Below are positions 19,139 through 26,537 of a stretch of DNA of 52,452 bases, in pieces. A model generated the notes under the pieces. That model had not been told where the DNA came from. It did no database searches and saw only the letters and a list, made by a program, of their open reading frames with translations. Each line of letters opens with the position of its first letter. Position 1 is the stretch's first letter. Source of the DNA: Candidatus Endonucleibacter bathymodioli (GTDB lineage: Bacteria > Pseudomonadota > Gammaproteobacteria > Pseudomonadales > Endozoicomonadaceae); contig JASXSV010000023.1 of NCBI GenBank assembly GCA_030674915.1, forward strand, positions 1 to 52,452. Direction: 5' to 3'. The position numbers and the translations under genes are program-made.

Positions 19139-19570
19139 ATGAATATTTTTGATGAACTTCTTCATCGTCTTAGTAGTAAAACGCGTATTCGCCAACTTTT
19201 AAAAGATGTTAAAGCACCAGAGTTGGAACGCATTCTTTCACGAATGAATGATACACTGAAAGAAAAACAACTTGCTCGTGACAGCGAAGAGGAAAATCGT
19301 CAGTTAAAACTGCAGAGTATTGATGCTATCAAGCAGATAATGGCTGATCGTGGTGTATCTATGGGCGATCTCGGCTTAGGTGGAGATAGCGCACCAAGAC
19401 GTCGACGTAATACCCAGAAATATACTTTTCAGTATGAAACAGAAACTGGCGATTCATCCCTATGGGAAGGAGCAACTACAGGCAGATTGCCTCGGGGTTT
19501 TCAGACTTATCTCCATCGTACTGGAAAAAAACGTATGGATTGTGTTATTGAGAATCAGGATACGGCTTGA
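19139..19570 (+). CDS. H-NS family nucleoid-associated protein
   Basis: This 143-residue protein has the H-NS layout. An N-terminal helical oligomerisation region covers residues 1-75 (MNIFDELLHRLSSKTRIRQL, then LERILSRMNDTLKEKQLARD). A basic linker GGDSAPRRRRNTQ follows, then a C-terminal DNA-binding domain (KYTFQYETETGDSSLWEGAT, then TGRLPRGFQTYLHRTGKKRM). The DNA-contacting loop is normally TWTGQGR or WSGRGR; here it reads LWEGATTGRLPRG, so the core GR is kept but the loop is longer. Such proteins silence AT-rich horizontally acquired DNA, of which this window has much. An AT-rich promoter region lies upstream and a hairpin overlaps the stop codon. Confidence 0.82.
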   Translation: MNIFDELLHRLSSKTRIRQLLKDVKAPELERILSRMNDTLKEKQLARDSEEENRQLKLQSIDAIKQIMADRGVSMGDLGLGGDSAPRRRRNTQKYTFQYETETGDSSLWEGATTGRLPRGFQTYLHRTGKKRMDCVIENQDTA

Positions 19571-19589
19571 TTTCTATACAAGCCGTATC
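19559..19589 (+). terminator. hairpin overlapping the end of the H-NS-like gene
   Basis: GATACGGCTTG (19559-19569) pairs perfectly with CAAGCCGTATC (19579-19589) around a 9-base loop and includes the TGA stop. No U-tract follows, so it may act as a 3' stabiliser as much as a terminator. Confidence 0.55.
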
Positions 19590-19874
19590 TACTAAGTATA
19601 TCTTGAGCTATCAGGCTATTTGAAGTCATAGATAACTAACATTGCCGTACTAAGAGATAGATACAGCAATTTGGATTCAGACTGCATGCCTGAGCTCTTA
19701 GAAAAACTTTCCAGACCTAGGCCCAGTAGCAAAGATTGTCTTATTGTAATACTTTTTGTGACCATGCATCTCGTACTGTTTATTCCAGTCTGAATGTTGG
19801 TCGCAAGAATTGAAGCCTCTTGCTCGTATGTTTCGTACTCTATTGAAACACCTAAACAATTTACTGGGGGTTTA

Positions 19875-19985
19875 TCTCAACTCCATTGAAGGCATAATTT
19901 TATTGACTGCTCTCACTAATCACAATCACCTACTATTCGTATTCGTAGGATAAGGATTCTCTCACTTGTCGTGTACTCACATTTG
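19875..19985 (+). repeat. copy of the dispersed intergenic palindromic repeat
   Basis: CCATTGAAGGCATAA, then ATTGACTGCTCTCACTAATC, then ATCACCTACTATTCGTA, then CTCACTTGTCGTGTACTCAC. The order and spacing agree with the copies near the propeller genes; the centre carries a small internal duplication (ATTCGTATTCGTA). Confidence 0.6.
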
Positions 19986-20164
19986 ATACAGCCAAACATG
20001 CACCTTGCATTTGTCTTACATGTCTCTAGCGCCACTGTTTTTTAACGACAGTAATTGTTTGCATAAATTCAAACTGTTTGAGATACAGCCATAGGATATC
20101 CAAACAGCACGGAAACATATTAAATCATCAATTATAATACATTACCAAAAATTCAGCAGAAGAC

Positions 20165-20400
20165 AGGGTGTCCTTACACTTGTCACCTACTTGAAGTTGC
20201 CCTATTTTTATTCTCAAATACATATTACCTTTAAATCGCATATGGCTGCTTACTACTATCACTCACCACAACCACATACTACCAAGTATATCCATGGACG
20301 TTATCTCACTTATTTATTACCTCATCTTTCACCTAATTGGCATATACGTCAAAACCATATAACATCTCAATACCATGATCCGCAAGTCGCTGAAACATGA
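20165..20400 (+). repeat. degenerate repeat-family segment
   Basis: The segment contains TACTATCACTCACCACAACC and later CCTCATCTTTCACCTAATTGG, resembling the inner and right blocks of the dispersed repeat but with poor spacing. A 69-codon open frame across it is judged spurious. Confidence 0.35.
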
Positions 20401-20896
20401 AAACTATGCTCTGCTATAACTTAACTACCAGAGTTGTTTACATTACTATTAAGACTGCATAGAAGAAATGAGCACCGCTTGTAAAAGACTTAAAAATAGC
20501 AATAAGCCGCTGTACAATCTAATTCCTTGAGCCTCTGATTGCGTATATTAAATACATGCGATAACACATAATTACTGGCAGGATCTTCAGCAAGCAAACG
20601 AACCACTAACAGACGAAATATTCATTTAAAAAATTTCCGCAGCATACCACACCGTACTCACCCCCTAGAATCTCATTATATAACTGTTATGGCACAAGGT
20701 TATGAGCCATAACACTAGCCTTTCCTATAAATGCTAGTTACATTTACAAATATGTCAGAGACTACTCTAGATCTTATCCCAAGACCAGAAATGCAGACAC
20801 AAAAAATGAGAAAATAATAAATAAAACTGCAAACAAATGCTGCTATAAGGATAGACGACCCGACTAAAGATAACGTGAGATATACTTATCGACAAA

Positions 20897-21081
20897 GATC
20901 TCCCCAATCTGCCGCTGTCAATACTTGCCCGTGGCCGGAAGGTCACGAGGGAGGCTGCTGAGAGGCATTGGGCTTTCCACTTACCTAGTGTGGACTTGCA
21001 CTCCAGCCACATCTAGGAGCCTCCTATAGTAGTATTATCGGCTCGGAACTTGACTGACTGGCAAACAGGCCAGGGAGACTT
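20897..21081 (-). ncRNA. ssrS: 6S RNA
   Basis: The minus strand downstream of zapA, the usual ssrS position, reads like 6S RNA of the Pseudomonas/Oceanospirillales type. It has a GCCAGTCAGTCAAGTTCC opening, then GAGCCGATAATAC, GGAGGCTCCTAGATGTGGC, TGGAGTGCAAGTCCACAC, GTGGAAAGCCC and GCAGCCTCCCTCGTGACC. The ends pair: AAGTCTCCC at the 5' side (about 21081) with GGGGAGATCTT at the 3' side (about 20893-20903), giving a long hairpin of about 185 nt with the central open bubble. 6S RNA binds sigma-70 RNA polymerase by mimicking an open promoter and tunes stationary-phase transcription. Exact ends are estimated from the closing stem. Confidence 0.9.
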
Positions 21082-21123
21082 ACTCTATACTATAATCCTA
21101 TTGCCTGGGTAAGTATGTAATTA

Positions 21124-21429
21124 TTAACCGTCGGTAGACTCCAGTACATTGTTTAATTTTCCAAGTAGCTGCTCTATGTGCTGATGGGTAACATCTTGTT
21201 CACTGGATATCTGCTGACGAGACTGGAGTAACTCATGACTGATATTCAAGGCTGCCATTACAGCAATTCTTTCTAATCCAATTACTTTCCCAGTTGAACG
21301 AATCTCTCTCATTTTATCATTCAGATAGCGAGCAGCTTCCACTAGTACTGCACGATTTTCTGGCTGGCAGCTGACTCTATATTCTTTGTCGAGTATTTTG
21401 ATGGCTACGGCTGATGCGCTCTCTATCAT
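21124..21429 (-). CDS. zapA: cell division protein ZapA
   Basis: ZapA binds FtsZ filaments and promotes Z-ring assembly at mid-cell. The 101-residue protein has the family profile: an N-terminal globular part (VAIKILDKEYRVSCQPENRA, then LVEAARYLNDKMREIRSTG, GLERIAVMAALNISHELLQS) and a C-terminal coiled coil. Its length is close to E. coli ZapA (109). It lies directly upstream of the 6S RNA gene on the same strand, the conserved zapA-ssrS order. The fau (ygfA) gene that usually follows is absent. Confidence 0.93.
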   Translation of the reverse strand: MIESASAVAIKILDKEYRVSCQPENRAVLVEAARYLNDKMREIRSTGKVIGLERIAVMAALNISHELLQSRQQISSEQDVTHQHIEQLLGKLNNVLESTDG

Positions 21430-21644
21430 AACTCATACTCCCATGCCTTCAGGCGACTAATCATACCATTGCTTCGACTCTACTGTATGGAAAATTGCAC
21501 TCTGTTTTGATGCGTTTTATTCTACTCAATGCAGCTACTAGACCTGCAACACCCTAGTATTTATATTCGTCACCGCAGTACTATTTCAGACGCTTCTTTG
21601 CTGAATATTTGCACATCCAATTACTCTAAATATAAACCCGTTAC

Positions 21645-21775
21645 CATTGAAAGCATTAGTTGTAGACAAACGAGCTAAGCCCCTTCAGCCTAGACACAGC
21701 TGGCAACAGTATTGAGTGAGAGCAACCAACACCTTCACACCTTCACACCTTCACACCTCAGGTGAGCGGGTATAC
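21645..21775 (-). repeat. inverted copy of the dispersed repeat with a short tandem tract
   Basis: The zapA upstream region carries the element in the opposite orientation: CCGTTACCATTGAAAGC at the left, then TGAGTGAGAGCAACC and an ACCTTCACACCTCAGG right arm. The right arm holds about 3.5 copies of the 8-mer ACCTTCAC at 21730-21757, which looks like slippage. Confidence 0.5.
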
Positions 21776-21997
21776 AACAAATATTTCGGTATTGTTGTTT
21801 TTGATGCCTGACAAAGGACTGAGACAGCATTGATCTTCCTGATCAAGTACACCGAAGATGAGAGCAATCACCTCGACCTAACGTGCATCCCATGCCCTAC
21901 TATAGCTCTGAATAAATATAGCCTGCAATAAAAATAGGAGCAATCATTCAACCAGAAAACTGAATTGGCCCAAAAATTGCCGATAGGAGAATACGCT

Positions 21998-22130
21998 ATG
22001 ACCCATAATGATATTGGCTGCCAGATCATTAGTAAGAAATGCAAACAAGACAGTGTAACTTTAAGGTCAAAGTTGCCTTGAATGCAAGCAAGGCCGATCA
22101 GACAACCCTCAAGCTACTAGCACACTTTTA
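21998..22130 (+). pseudogene. decayed IS3-family orfA fragment
   Basis: An ATG at 21998, preceded by AGGAG, opens MTHNDIGCQIISKKCKQDSV. A one-base shift then moves into FKVKVALNASKADQTTLKLL followed by AH, which has the FKAKVALEAIKGEKT-like core of IS3 OrfA. The homology stops near 22130. It is distinct from the remnant at 18.5 kb. Confidence 0.45.
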
Positions 22131-22321
22131 AACTCACCCCACAATGGTAAAAAACTGGAACCGGAAACTACTGAAGCGAACAGGTGAGCTATTTTATAGC
22201 AATGCTCGCAATAATACCAAAAGTCATCAGACGGAAATCTACAATTTTTTTTAGCTATATCGATCAACTCCTTTAAACTATGGTAGCCAGTACCATCAAG
22301 AACCACATCAATACCTTTCAT
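22109..22321 (-). CDS. unidentified short open frame
   Basis: This is a 70-codon minus-strand frame beginning MKGIDVVLDGTGYHSLKELI and containing FWYYCEHCYKIAHLFA. I do not recognise a family. There is no clear Shine-Dalgarno, and its end overlaps the IS3 remnant, which argues against a functional gene. It could be a truncated gene or chance. Confidence 0.2.
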   Translation of the reverse strand: MKGIDVVLDGTGYHSLKELIDIAKKNCRFPSDDFWYYCEHCYKIAHLFASVVSGSSFLPLWGEFKSVLVA

Positions 22322-22527
22322 TTATGCATAGTCAAGGGTAATGGGTAAATATATGCACCTTGAATACTTTCAAATAATGCTAATACTACAGTTAAAATAG
22401 TAAATAATAGTAAATATTTTTAAGATTTACTCATCTAGATATAAGGGCTCGTGATGAAAACTCGCTATACTGAAAAACTTATCTAATTCACTTTAACTTG
22501 CATAAGATTATTTTAAGGAGTGCTAGC

Positions 22528-23106
22528 TTGAGAGGTCACGAACAAAATGAAAGTAATGTAAGCTTTAATGAGCTGAAGGATATGCTGGCTAAGATGAATT
22601 GCTCACTCCACCCTTCTGAGATACAAGGGATACTGTGTGGTCAACTATCAGCTGGGCTTCGATTTTCAGAAACTCAGTGGCTCCGATATGCGTCTAGTAT
22701 GTTAGAAAATAAAAATTTAAATAATAACTGCAAAAGCTTGATCAACCAGCTGTATACATTAACAATTGAGCAGCTGGAAAATCCTAATATTCCTATAATT
22801 TTGATACTTCCCGAGGATAATAAAGCCATTCAGTTAAGAACTGAAGCCTTGGGCATCTGGTGCCAGTCTTTTCTATCAGGGTTTGGAGAAGGACAGGTTA
22901 AAGAACCACTGAATGCTGATATAGAAGAGGTATTGCGAGATTTCTCCAAAATTTCACAGATTGAAAGCAGCGTAAATGAAAGTGAAAGTGCCGAGAGAAA
23001 CCTTCTGGAAGTATGTGAATACGTTCGCGTTTCTTTAGTGACTGTGTTTTTTGAGATAAATCACCCTCAGAAAATCGATTTATCCGTTTTGGACACACCG
23101 ACTTAA
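22528..23106 (+). CDS. ygfB: YgfB/UPF0149 family protein
   Basis: This protein matches the UPF0149 (YgfB) family, conserved before the ubiH-ubiI genes in gammaproteobacteria; its molecular role is not settled. The start is a TTG at 22528 with a strong AAGGAG 7 bases upstream, preferred over an in-frame TTG at 22498. The protein then has 192 residues. Family features are the early helical region NELKDMLAKMNCSLHPSEIQ, the GILCGQLSAG motif, and LGIWCQSFLSGFGEGQ followed by an acidic helix. It is 11 bp before ubiH, so the genes are co-transcribed. The usual pepP gene between ygfB and ubiH is missing. Confidence 0.85.
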   Translation: MRGHEQNESNVSFNELKDMLAKMNCSLHPSEIQGILCGQLSAGLRFSETQWLRYASSMLENKNLNNNCKSLINQLYTLTIEQLENPNIPIILILPEDNKAIQLRTEALGIWCQSFLSGFGEGQVKEPLNADIEEVLRDFSKISQIESSVNESESAERNLLEVCEYVRVSLVTVFFEINHPQKIDLSVLDTPT

Positions 23107-23117
23107 GTGAGGGCATT

Positions 23118-24362
23118 ATGTCAAATCAGTATGATGTATTAATTATTGGAGGGGGATTAGTAGGGTCCAGCCTAGCTTGCGCCCTGGAACCTTTAGCTCG
23201 ATCACATGGTCTGAAAATGGCTATTATTGAGTCTCATAATATAGATAAACCCAGGTCACGCCCTCCCAGTTTTGATGCTCGCTCTTCTGCTCTATCCTAC
23301 GGCACTAGACTAATTTATGACAAACTGGATCTATGGCCTGAGCTTCAAAATACAGCTGCGCTTATCAAGCAAGTACATATTTCAGACAAAGGGCATTATG
23401 GCATCACCAGGATAGATCATAAATCCGAAGGTGTGCCGGCTCTGGGGTATGTCATTGACAACTATTTGCTGGGAGACGTGTTACTAAAACGCCTGGAACA
23501 TTATAGAAAACAAGGCCTAATTACAATTTATAGCCCAGCTAAAGTGACGGCATTGGAACCGGACTCTGGGGCGATGACGGCAACATTTTGCAATCTTGAC
23601 AATAATATTCAGACAGTAAGCAGCTCTCTGGTAGTTCTGGCTGATGGCGGCAAATCAGCATTACAAAAGTATTTGGGTATTGAATGCCACTTTCACGATT
23701 ATGATCAGCATGCATTGATAGCAAATATTTCTGTAGACAAACCCCATAGTGGTATCGCATATGAGCGATTTAATCGTAGAGGACCGATCGCATTATTGCC
23801 AAAAGTATCATCTGAACAGCAAGAGTCAAACTTAGCCCATAATAATGTCTATGGCTTAGTATGGTCTCTAGCAAATGATGATATAGAGGAAATATCGGCA
23901 CTGGATGATTCGTCATTCCTAAAACTATTACAGAAGAATTTTGGTTATCGCGCCGGGCGTTTTCTCCGATGTGGACGACGTGATTGCTACCCACTAACCA
24001 TGACTGTAGCCCGAGAGCAAGTTCGACCCAACCTTGTTATTCTTGGTAATGCTGCTCACGTTATTCACCCAATAGCCGGACAAGGTTATAATCTAGCAAT
24101 GCGTGATGTCATGGCCCTGGCTAATAACATTAAAGCGTCAATAATCGCTGGCAACCCTGTGGGGGAGTTAAGTCGCTTGGTACAATACTTACAGCAACAG
24201 GAGGCAGACCAAAAACGAATCACCGCCTTCTGTGATGGATTGGTAAAAATATTCTCCAGCAATGAGTCATGGGTCGCACTGATAAGAAATTTCGGGCTAC
24301 TTGGGCTTGATCTTAGCTGGACTCTCAAGACTAGATTTGCAAAGTATTCCATGGGACTTTAA
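23118..24362 (+). CDS. ubiH: 2-octaprenyl-6-methoxyphenol hydroxylase (ubiquinone biosynthesis)
   Basis: UbiH is a flavin monooxygenase hydroxylating the ubiquinone ring at C1. The 414-residue protein has the FAD dinucleotide motif DVLIIGGGLVGSSLA at residues 6-20, the UbiH-type DARSSALSYGTR near 55, a DG motif (VVLADGGKSALQ), and the second FAD motif GNAAHVIHPIAGQGYNLAMR. The DARxxALSxG segment with the upstream position separates it from the UbiI paralogue that follows. Only 2 bp separate its stop from the ubiI start. It works in the cytosolic Ubi complex at the membrane. Confidence 0.92.
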   Translation: MSNQYDVLIIGGGLVGSSLACALEPLARSHGLKMAIIESHNIDKPRSRPPSFDARSSALSYGTRLIYDKLDLWPELQNTAALIKQVHISDKGHYGITRIDHKSEGVPALGYVIDNYLLGDVLLKRLEHYRKQGLITIYSPAKVTALEPDSGAMTATFCNLDNNIQTVSSSLVVLADGGKSALQKYLGIECHFHDYDQHALIANISVDKPHSGIAYERFNRRGPIALLPKVSSEQQESNLAHNNVYGLVWSLANDDIEEISALDDSSFLKLLQKNFGYRAGRFLRCGRRDCYPLTMTVAREQVRPNLVILGNAAHVIHPIAGQGYNLAMRDVMALANNIKASIIAGNPVGELSRLVQYLQQQEADQKRITAFCDGLVKIFSSNESWVALIRNFGLLGLDLSWTLKTRFAKYSMGL

Positions 24363-24364
24363 AA

Positions 24365-25597
24365 ATGGAAAAAGCGCACACGTTTGACGTGATCATTATT
24401 GGTGGCGGAATAGTAGGTGCATCCCTCGCTCTTGCCTTGTCTGATAGCAACTTAACTATTGCGCTTCTAGATCAGAGGAAGCTCAACGCAAGCTATAAAA
24501 AACCAGCTGCCAAGTTTTCATCAAGAGTTAGTGCGCTTACAGAAGCCTCTATCAACCTATTCCAAAACCTTAATGTATGGCCCCGCATGTTGGCTCAACG
24601 AGTATGCCCTTATCGCTATATGAGGATTTGGGATGGCGAAGGTACCGGGGCAATTAACTTTGATGCCAATACTGTCTCTAGGGATGCCATTGGTTATATC
24701 GTTGAGAATGACGTTATTCGCAATGCATTGTTAGCGGAGCTAGAAAAAACCACCGTTTCACTTTATGAATCCCAGCCTGAAGTGACTTTTGATCTGGATA
24801 CATCACAAAAGCAGGTTGTGCTAAGCAACGGGAATGTTCTTGACGGAAAATTACTAGTGGCCGCTGACGGTGCTGAATCACGTCTAAGAAAGGAAGCAGA
24901 TATTGTATCATCACAAAAAGATTATATGCACCATTGTATTGTAACTACCGTGGAAACAGATCACTATCATCATGATACCGCATGGCAGATTTTTCTTGAT
25001 ACAGGACCTCTAGCTTTTCTACCTTTGCCTTCCATTAATAAAAAACACTATTGCTCTGTCGTTTGGTCGTTAGTACCTGATCAGGCTGAGAGTATTATGG
25101 CGCTGGATAACAAAACATTTTGTGAACGATTACAAGAGGCATTTGAAAAGCGACTAGGATATATTATTCATACCGAACCTCGCGTTTGCTTCCCATTGAA
25201 GCAGCGACATGCACTAAATTATTATCGTAGAAATGTAGTACTTGTCGGTGACGCTGCTCACACTATTCATCCTCTTGCCGGCCAGGGTTTAAACCTTGGT
25301 TTAATGGACACTGCAGTACTGACTGAAGAAATTTTAAGAGCTAACCGCAGGCAAGATAATATTGCTGGCGACCATATTCTAGCCCGCTACCAACGACGTA
25401 GAAAGGGTGATAATACAACCATGCTAAAAGCAATGGCAGGCTTTCAGCATCTCTTCTCAGCGAACGACTTAACAGTTCGCTGGTTAAGAAATTCTGGCTT
25501 AAAAACGATAAATAATTTTCCTATTCTGAAAGAATTAATTATTCGGCAGGCTTTAGGAATATCTGGCAATTTACCAGCGCTGGTTAAAGCCCATTAA
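24365..25597 (+). CDS. ubiI: ubiquinone C5-hydroxylase (VisC-type FAD monooxygenase)
   Basis: UbiI (formerly VisC) hydroxylates C5 of the ubiquinone precursor. The 410-residue protein has the FAD motif DVIIIGGGIVGASLA near residue 9, SSRVSALTEASINLFQNL, VAADGAESRLRKEA and the second FAD motif GDAAHTIHPLAGQGLNLGLM. The motifs and order (after ubiH) match the ubiH-ubiI pair of gammaproteobacteria. It ends the housekeeping half of the window. Confidence 0.92.
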   Translation: MEKAHTFDVIIIGGGIVGASLALALSDSNLTIALLDQRKLNASYKKPAAKFSSRVSALTEASINLFQNLNVWPRMLAQRVCPYRYMRIWDGEGTGAINFDANTVSRDAIGYIVENDVIRNALLAELEKTTVSLYESQPEVTFDLDTSQKQVVLSNGNVLDGKLLVAADGAESRLRKEADIVSSQKDYMHHCIVTTVETDHYHHDTAWQIFLDTGPLAFLPLPSINKKHYCSVVWSLVPDQAESIMALDNKTFCERLQEAFEKRLGYIIHTEPRVCFPLKQRHALNYYRRNVVLVGDAAHTIHPLAGQGLNLGLMDTAVLTEEILRANRRQDNIAGDHILARYQRRRKGDNTTMLKAMAGFQHLFSANDLTVRWLRNSGLKTINNFPILKELIIRQALGISGNLPALVKAH

Positions 25598-25629
25598 CAA
25601 ATACGGTACTACCACTCTTCACTCCTCTG

Positions 25630-25745
25630 GGTATACGTTACCATTGAAGCCGTGAGCAGGTGATAAACGAGGAATCCCCATGAACCTATAGAATAGTAGG
25701 TGAGTAAAAACAACACCTCATGTCTTCAAAGGAAATGGGTATAAT
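25630..25745 (-). repeat. inverted copy of the dispersed intergenic palindromic repeat
   Basis: Read on the minus strand it matches the family well: TTTGAAGACATGAGGTG, then TTACTCACCTACTATTC, then GGTTCATGGGG, then CACCTGCTCACGGCTTCAATG, flanked on both sides by GGGTATA-like ends. The inverted ends GGGTATA...TATACCC make this the best view of element termini. Confidence 0.65.
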
Positions 25746-25775
25746 CATAAAATTCAACTAACTTTAGGTAGGAAG

Positions 25776-26300
25776 GTGAAGATAACACAACATTTTCGTC
25801 TGACAAGCATAATACTATGGAGCTGTGTCGTGGTGTTATTTGTAGGGATGACCGCATTTTTTAGCCCGCCTCCCTGCGACAAACCGACTTCTTGCCCTTG
25901 GCTTCCAGATCCTCAGACGATCAAACATGATGCAGAAATTGAGACTCCTAATGCAACCATAAATTGGAGTACCGTGGAGGGGGCTTCTGTTAGCTATTTA
26001 TCTAAACCTTCACCATATAAGGTCTGGATTCAATTACTGTATGAACCTAAATCATTGAAGGACACCCAAGTAAAACAGAGTATGGTAATTGAAATCAGCA
26101 ACGCAGGAAATGGATTGCCTGATGCTCAGACTATCGAACAGTCAATGCCTGCACCTATGCCTAACCATACCTTGGCAAAAGTGGATATAACCATCAACGA
26201 TATCATGGCAGAGCAGCAAGCAAAAAAGGTGGCTGCAGTAATAAGTAAAATTATTTACCATCTTCACAAACCTGACAATAATGCTCTTCAGGATAAATAA
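25776..26300 (+). CDS. hypothetical protein with N-terminal membrane anchor
   Basis: The 174-residue protein starts at a GTG with AGGT about 6 bases upstream. A single hydrophobic segment (residues 9-30, SIILWSCVVVLFVGMTAFF) can be a signal anchor, followed by a short cysteine-containing stretch PPPCDKPTSCPWLPDP and a soluble part ending HKPDNNALQDK. I do not recognise a family. It is the upstream, convergent neighbour of the first propeller gene. Its 3' end and downstream DNA recur, decayed, after every propeller gene, so it marks one edge of the ancestral duplication unit. Confidence 0.6.
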   Translation: MKITQHFRLTSIILWSCVVVLFVGMTAFFSPPPCDKPTSCPWLPDPQTIKHDAEIETPNATINWSTVEGASVSYLSKPSPYKVWIQLLYEPKSLKDTQVKQSMVIEISNAGNGLPDAQTIEQSMPAPMPNHTLAKVDITINDIMAEQQAKKVAAVISKIIYHLHKPDNNALQDK

Positions 26301-26537
26301 TGTCGTAAAGCGCCAGAGTGCATTGGTAGATCTCACAAAAATATTTCTGACGGCAAAGCACAGGGGATTACTTTCATTCCTTTGCTGCTAACCAGTATTA
26401 CACCCACCCTCCTTGAAGTCGTGAGGTGGTTAGCTGCTCTCATTCATCCCAATCACCTACTACCTGAGACTCATGGGAGCTTTGCTAGTTTGTCGCCTCG
26501 CCTACTCACACCTTCAAATGTGTCGGGTATCAACGCA
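26301..26537 (+). repeat. founder-type intergenic unit between the small gene and the first propeller gene
   Basis: This convergent gap contains the element seen between all propeller genes: GGATTACTTTCATTCCTTTG, ACACCCACCCTCCTTGAAG, GCTGCTCTCATTCATCCCAA, TCACCTACTACCTGAGACTC, ATGGGAGCTTTGCTAGTTTG and CTACTCACACCTTCAAATG, ending at a GCATTACAGTATAACGCAT palindrome that spans the stop codon of the propeller gene. Confidence 0.75.

Larger units (their letters stand above)
19571..20896. other. 1.3-kb non-coding region between the H-NS-like gene and the 6S RNA gene
   Basis: No protein gene is supported; the short open frames lack ribosome binding sites and lie in repeat DNA. Two repeat-family copies occupy about 19875-19985 and 20165-20400. 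The rest is AT-rich and unrecognised. Confidence 0.5.

Noticed and set aside
20767..21012. 81-codon minus-strand open frame
   Set aside because: It lies inside and beyond the 6S RNA gene and has no protein-like family signal.
21730..21757. Possible CRISPR-like short direct repeats (ACCTTCAC)
   Set aside because: The units are contiguous 8-mers without spacers, typical of slippage. No cas genes are present.
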